The notes beneath the pieces were generated by a model, which did not search any database, was not told the DNA's origin, and saw only the letters and a list, made by a program, of their open reading frames with translations. Positions 59,399 through 64,000 of a DNA stretch of 64,000 nucleotides are shown here, one piece after another. Both the position numbers and the translations under genes were made by a program. The DNA comes from Aldehydirespirator sp965261105 (GTDB lineage: Bacteria; Actinomycetota; Acidimicrobiia; Acidimicrobiales; Aldehydirespiratoraceae). Every line of letters starts with the position of its first letter. Position 1 is the stretch's first letter. Location: NCBI GenBank assembly GCA_965261105.1, contig CBDHCM010000006.1, forward strand, positions 2,728,001 to 2,792,000, given 5' to 3'.

Positions 59399-59773
59399 TC
59401 AGGCGCCGACGTGGCCGGCAGGCTCGGAGGAGTCACCCCCAGCGCCGCCCTGCTCCGGATCGCTCACATCCTGGAGATGGGCTCCCTCGAACGAGTCTGG
59501 CTGTTCGGTGAGCGGCTCGCCGTCGGCGTCGACTTCCATCGCCTCGATCTTGCCGGCTGCGATCTCCTCCAAGGCAATCGACAGCGGCTTGGCCGACGTG
59601 GAGACCACCTGGGGCGGCACGGTAGCTCCGATGCCACCACCGAGCTGACCGAAGTAGTTGGTGATCTCGCGGCCTCGCAGCGCGGCCAGAGTGACGAGAA
59701 TGAACTTGGACTCTGTCCGCTCAAGGAGATCCTCGATAGCCGGGGTCATCATCGTGTCGTAGCCGTGGGCCAT
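59399..59773 (-). CDS. rpoZ: RNA polymerase omega subunit
   Basis: 124 aa from ATG at 59773. AHGYDTMMTPAIEDLLERTESKF and ALRGREITNYF are typical omega sequence, and AKPLSIALEEIAAGKI closes the fold. The acidic Gly-rich tail (about 85-124) is longer than needed. Lies between gmk and coaBC, the standard order. Confidence 0.93.
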   Translation of the reverse strand: MAHGYDTMMTPAIEDLLERTESKFILVTLAALRGREITNYFGQLGGGIGATVPPQVVSTSAKPLSIALEEIAAGKIEAMEVDADGEPLTEQPDSFEGAHLQDVSDPEQGGAGGDSSEPAGHVGA

Positions 59774-59894
59774 GGCGCGCTCCGCTGGATGGGCCGACTG
59801 AGGGAGCTTCACGCTACCAGCGGTACCCAGGGTTTCGGACACAATGTTGCACCGCGAGCCGGCGCCGCCAACGCGCGGTGTCTCCGTGGTCGCT

Positions 59895-60464
59895 TCAGGT
59901 GGACTGGCGCCGCGCTCGGTCCACGGCGATGAGGCGCTCAATGGCCTCCACCGCCCCGCTCAAGTCGTCGTTCACGACGATCTCGTATCCCATCTCGAGA
60001 GCCTCGGCCCGCTCGGACGCGGTCTTGTTCATCCGGCGAGCGATGGTGGCGGCGTCGTCTCCCCTGAGCTCGAGCCGAGCCCGCTGATGCTCCGAGCTGG
60101 GCGCATCCACGAATATCAACAGAACGTTGGGCAACAACTTCTGTACCTGCCGCGCTCCCCCCACGTCGATCTCGAGCAGCACGTCCGCTCCCTCGGGGGG
60201 GTCTGGAACCGGCGTGCCCTGCAGGTAGTCGAGGAACTCCACCCACTCAAGGAACCCGTCGGCCGCGACCGCGGCCTCGAACGTGGCCCGGTCCGCGAAG
60301 CGGTAGGCCTCAGCCGGCTCGGAGGGCCGGCGGGGACGGGTGGTCCAAGACTGGGACAGCCACAACTGCGGGTCGCGGTCCAGGAGCTGCTCGACGATTG
60401 TGCCCTTGCCCGCGCCCCCCGGACCAGAGACGATGATGATCGAGCGGCCCTCGAGGGAGGTCAC
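59895..60464 (-). CDS. gmk: Guanylate kinase
   Basis: 189 aa. Phosphorylates GMP to GDP. P-loop GPGGAGKGT at 14-22, GMP-binding WTTRPRRPSE and EIDVGGARQV are present. GTG start at 60464. Confidence 0.95.
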   Translation of the reverse strand: MTSLEGRSIIIVSGPGGAGKGTIVEQLLDRDPQLWLSQSWTTRPRRPSEPAEAYRFADRATFEAAVAADGFLEWVEFLDYLQGTPVPDPPEGADVLLEIDVGGARQVQKLLPNVLLIFVDAPSSEHQRARLELRGDDAATIARRMNKTASERAEALEMGYEIVVNDDLSGAVEAIERLIAVDRARRQST

Positions 60465-60491
60465 CCCGCGAGGCTACCGAGGCCGGCGCTA

Positions 60492-60572
60492 GTCAGCCGT
60501 GCCGACCGCCGATCGCCAACCCCTGTCCGTCAGCCGTGCCGACCGCCGATCGCCAACCCCTGTCCGTCAGCC
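60492..60572. repeat. 37-bp tandem duplication at the mihF 3' end
   Basis: Units at 60492-60528 and 60529-60565 are identical, followed by seven bases of a third at the mihF stop. As with the other arrays, the repeat begins at the 3' end of a gene. Confidence 0.85.
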
Positions 60573-60878
60573 GAAATCGTCGAGCAGCCGGCCGCGCTGG
60601 CGGCTCCCTAGCCCGCGCAGGCGGCGGCTCTCGGAGATTCCGACCCGCTCCATCGCTCTGCGAGCCTTCACTTTGCCCACACCGGGCAGCGACTCGAGCA
60701 CGGCCAGAACCTTCATCTTGCCGACGGTGTCGTCGGCGAGGCGGTCGAGCAGGTCGGACAGTGAGATCTCGCGAGCCTTGAGTTGCGCGCGGAGCTCCGA
60801 GCGCTCCCGCCGAACCTTGGCAGCCTTGATCAGCGCCTCACGGCGAACTTCGTCGGAAATGGAAAAAGGTTGAGCCAT
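60567..60878 (-). CDS. mihF: Actinobacterial integration host factor
   Basis: 103 aa. LIKAAKVRRERSELRAQLKAREISL and VLESLPGVGKVKARRAMERVGISESRRLRGLG (helix-two-turn-helix) are diagnostic of mIHF, a nucleoid protein restricted to actinomycetes. It supports the taxonomic placement of the window. Confidence 0.95.
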   Translation of the reverse strand: MAQPFSISDEVRREALIKAAKVRRERSELRAQLKAREISLSDLLDRLADDTVGKMKVLAVLESLPGVGKVKARRAMERVGISESRRLRGLGSRQRGRLLDDFG

Positions 60879-60963
60879 GGGACGGGAATTTAGCCCAGCT
60901 AGCGGTGCCGCGCCACCAGTTCGCCGTGTTCTCTCCCGGCGCTGGCACGCGGGTCACCGATCC

Positions 60964-61644
60964 TCACTGCTGGAGGCTGCGGTGCAGGCGCTCAGCGGCC
61001 TCTATGGGATCGGTGGCCCTTGTGACGGGCCTGCCCACGACCAGCAGGTCCGCGCCGGCGGCCAAGGCCTGAACGGGCGACGCCACGCGCCGCTGGTCGT
61101 CCACGGAGTCGCCGGCGAGCCGGATGCCCGGAACAGCCCGGATCAGTTCCGGCCGGATGTGACGGGTGGCGGTCAGATCGGGTGCGGCGCACACCACGCC
61201 CGCGCAGCCGGCCTCGAACGCCAGCTCCATGCGCTCGGCCACCAGATCGCGGGTGGCCGCCACCGCGGCGTCGCTGGTGAGGACGGTCACAGCCAGAACT
61301 CCCGCCGGACGGGTGGCACCCTCGGCCAGACCCTCGGCGCCGGCTCGGAGCATCTCCGTTCCTCCCGCGGCGTGAATCGTCAGATACGACACGCCGAGCT
61401 CGCCCACGACCCGGGCTGCCCGAGCCACGGTGGTGGGTATGTCGTGGAGCTTGAGGTCGCAAAAGACGTCGTAGCCGAGGTCGATCATGGCCCCGATCGC
61501 CTCGGGGCCCGCGGCTGTGTACAGCTCTAGGCCGATCTTGGCGACGCGGAAGTGCCCGACAAGGGACCGGGCAAGACGGGAGGCCGCCACCAGGTCGTCA
61601 ACATCGAGGGCCACCGCGAGCCGGTCGCGCACCGCTTCATCCAT
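60964..61644 (-). CDS. pyrF: Orotidine 5'-phosphate decarboxylase
   Basis: 226 aa from ATG at 61644, with GGAG seven bases upstream; the frame is open to 61713 but would overlap pyrD. Last step of UMP synthesis. LAVALDVDD, the catalytic FCDLKLHDIPTTV and VVGRPVTRATDP are present. Confidence 0.94.
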   Translation of the reverse strand: MDEAVRDRLAVALDVDDLVAASRLARSLVGHFRVAKIGLELYTAAGPEAIGAMIDLGYDVFCDLKLHDIPTTVARAARVVGELGVSYLTIHAAGGTEMLRAGAEGLAEGATRPAGVLAVTVLTSDAAVAATRDLVAERMELAFEAGCAGVVCAAPDLTATRHIRPELIRAVPGIRLAGDSVDDQRRVASPVQALAAGADLLVVGRPVTRATDPIEAAERLHRSLQQ

Positions 61645-61693
61645 CGGCTGCTCCTTCATCCTTCGGTTTCGCTCTAGTGCCCCGGCTGCCGCC

Positions 61694-62617
61694 TCATTTG
61701 TGGGCTGCACCAATCAGCTCGTCCAGTCGTTGCACCCCGGCGCCCAGACACCACTGCTCCAGCTCGGCGAGCACCCTCCACGGAGCCCGCGGATCAGCGA
61801 AGATGGCCGTGCCCACCTGCACTGCCGACGCGCCGGCCATCAGCATCTCGACCGCGTCGGCGCCGCTGGCCACACCGCCCACGCCGACTATCGGCACTGC
61901 CGGAAGCGCCTCGCGCACGTCGTAGACGGCCCGCACCGCCACCGGGTGCAGTGCCGCGCCGCTCACGCCGCCACGCCGCCCGCCGAGAGCGGGTCGCCGC
62001 TCTTCGAGGTCTATGACCAGTCCAGCCAGCGTGTTGGTGAGCACCACGGCCTCGGCACCGCCGGTTACCGCAGCCGCGGCCACCGCCACGAGCTCTGGCG
62101 TGTTGGGGCTCAGCTTGGCCCAGCGCGGGCGTCCGCATCCGGCGGTGGCGGCCAGCACGGCCTCGGTCGCCGCCGCGGAGTGGGCGAACATGCGCATGCC
62201 GTCCTCGGTGTTGGGGCAGGACACGTTCACCTCGACCGCGACGATCTGTGATGGCCCGGCGGCCAGCAGATCGGCGGCTCGACAATAGCCGTCGACGGTG
62301 TCGCCCCAGATGCTGGCCACCACGTCGGCGCCTGTGCCGACGAGAGCGGGCAGATCCTCGTCGAGCCAGGCGGCCACGCCCGGACCCTGAAGCCCGACGC
62401 TGTTGATCATCCCCGCCGCGGCGCAACGCAACGGGTGCAGCCTGGGCGGCGGGTTGCCCGGCCAGGGTCCACCGCTGAGGGACTTCACCACCACCGCGCC
62501 GAGCTCCCCAAGCGGGCCGTAGGGCGCAAGTTCGGCCCCGTGCCCCGACGCGCCCGACGCGGTCATGACCGGCGCCCGCAGCACGACGCTGCCGACCCGG
62601 GCCGCCAGATCGGCCAT
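61694..62617 (-). CDS. pyrD: Dihydroorotate dehydrogenase, class 1B catalytic subunit
   Basis: 307 aa flavoprotein. VMTASGASGHG, the catalytic cysteine in VEVNVSCPNTEDGM and GVGGVASGADAVEMLMAGASAVQVG in two blocks identify a 1B enzyme, which normally pairs with PyrK; none is in the window. The ATG follows the carB stop without a gap. Confidence 0.93.
   Translation of the reverse strand: MADLAARVGSVVLRAPVMTASGASGHGAELAPYGPLGELGAVVVKSLSGGPWPGNPPPRLHPLRCAAAGMINSVGLQGPGVAAWLDEDLPALVGTGADVVASIWGDTVDGYCRAADLLAAGPSQIVAVEVNVSCPNTEDGMRMFAHSAAATEAVLAATAGCGRPRWAKLSPNTPELVAVAAAAVTGGAEAVVLTNTLAGLVIDLEERRPALGGRRGGVSGAALHPVAVRAVYDVREALPAVPIVGVGGVASGADAVEMLMAGASAVQVGTAIFADPRAPWRVLAELEQWCLGAGVQRLDELIGAAHK

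Positions 62618-64000
<1,383 letters not shown>

Overview
The window is a high-GC chromosomal segment from an actinomycete-type bacterium. The evidence is the actinobacterial integration host factor (mihF) downstream of gmk order, degenerate PriA without a Walker A motif, many GTG starts, ATGA/GTGA overlaps, leaderless-looking promoters and a 16S-23S-5S operon. The KorAB pair, the archaeal-type class I aldolase and the sulfatase/phytanoyl-CoA dioxygenase cluster would fit an Acidimicrobiia lineage, perhaps marine or host-associated; that placement is inference and needs the 16S sequence compared.

Layout. 1-3.3 kb: the end of a sulfatase and two tandem PhyH-family oxygenases. 3.2-4.1 kb: debris of mobile elements and repeats. 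4.0-7.3 kb: a secreted trypsin-fold protease translationally coupled to a lipoprotein that carries a second, stand-alone copy of the protease pro-region; three phased palindromes lie upstream. 7.4-11.6 kb: korAB and class I aldolase. 11.8-14.8 kb: a SET-domain protein, a small ORF, a DUF4143 ATPase behind thirteen 23-bp repeats, and a TPR protein. 15.0-20.1 kb: rRNA operon on the minus strand. 20.5-24.7 kb: hicBA with a hicB relic, tyrS, a brxE-brxA-truncated brxB relic of a BREX locus, and an aspartyl protease. 24.7-27.8 kb: a PASTA-containing class A penicillin-binding protein and a coupled membrane protein. 27.9-37.3 kb: argCJBDFRGH plus a 3-methyladenine glycosylase, all on the minus strand. 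37.4-37.9 kb: a small two-gene pair resembling toxin-antitoxin loci. 38.1-44.2 kb: infC-rpmI-rplT, an rRNA methyltransferase, pheS and pheT. 44.3-49.8 kb: a hypothetical gene, a DUF2335 membrane-protein pair and an SbcD/SbcC-like nuclease-ATPase pair followed by 74-bp repeats. 49.8-64.0 kb: a long, mostly minus-strand housekeeping run from carB (cut by the window end) through pyrD, pyrF, mihF, gmk, rpoZ, coaBC, metK, priA, def, fmt, rsmB, a MoaB-like gene and hisG.

The housekeeping blocks are tightly packed, and many genes overlap by 4 bp. Accessory material sits between them (mobile debris, BREX relic, toxin-antitoxin, SbcCD-like pair) and carries nearly all the unusual structure. The most notable items are the protease/pro-domain lipoprotein pair, the BREX relic fused against tyrS, the repeat array whose units each carry a -10-like hexamer ahead of a leaderless ATPase, an infC gene whose only plausible start is ATA, and an apparent one-base frameshift in fmt.
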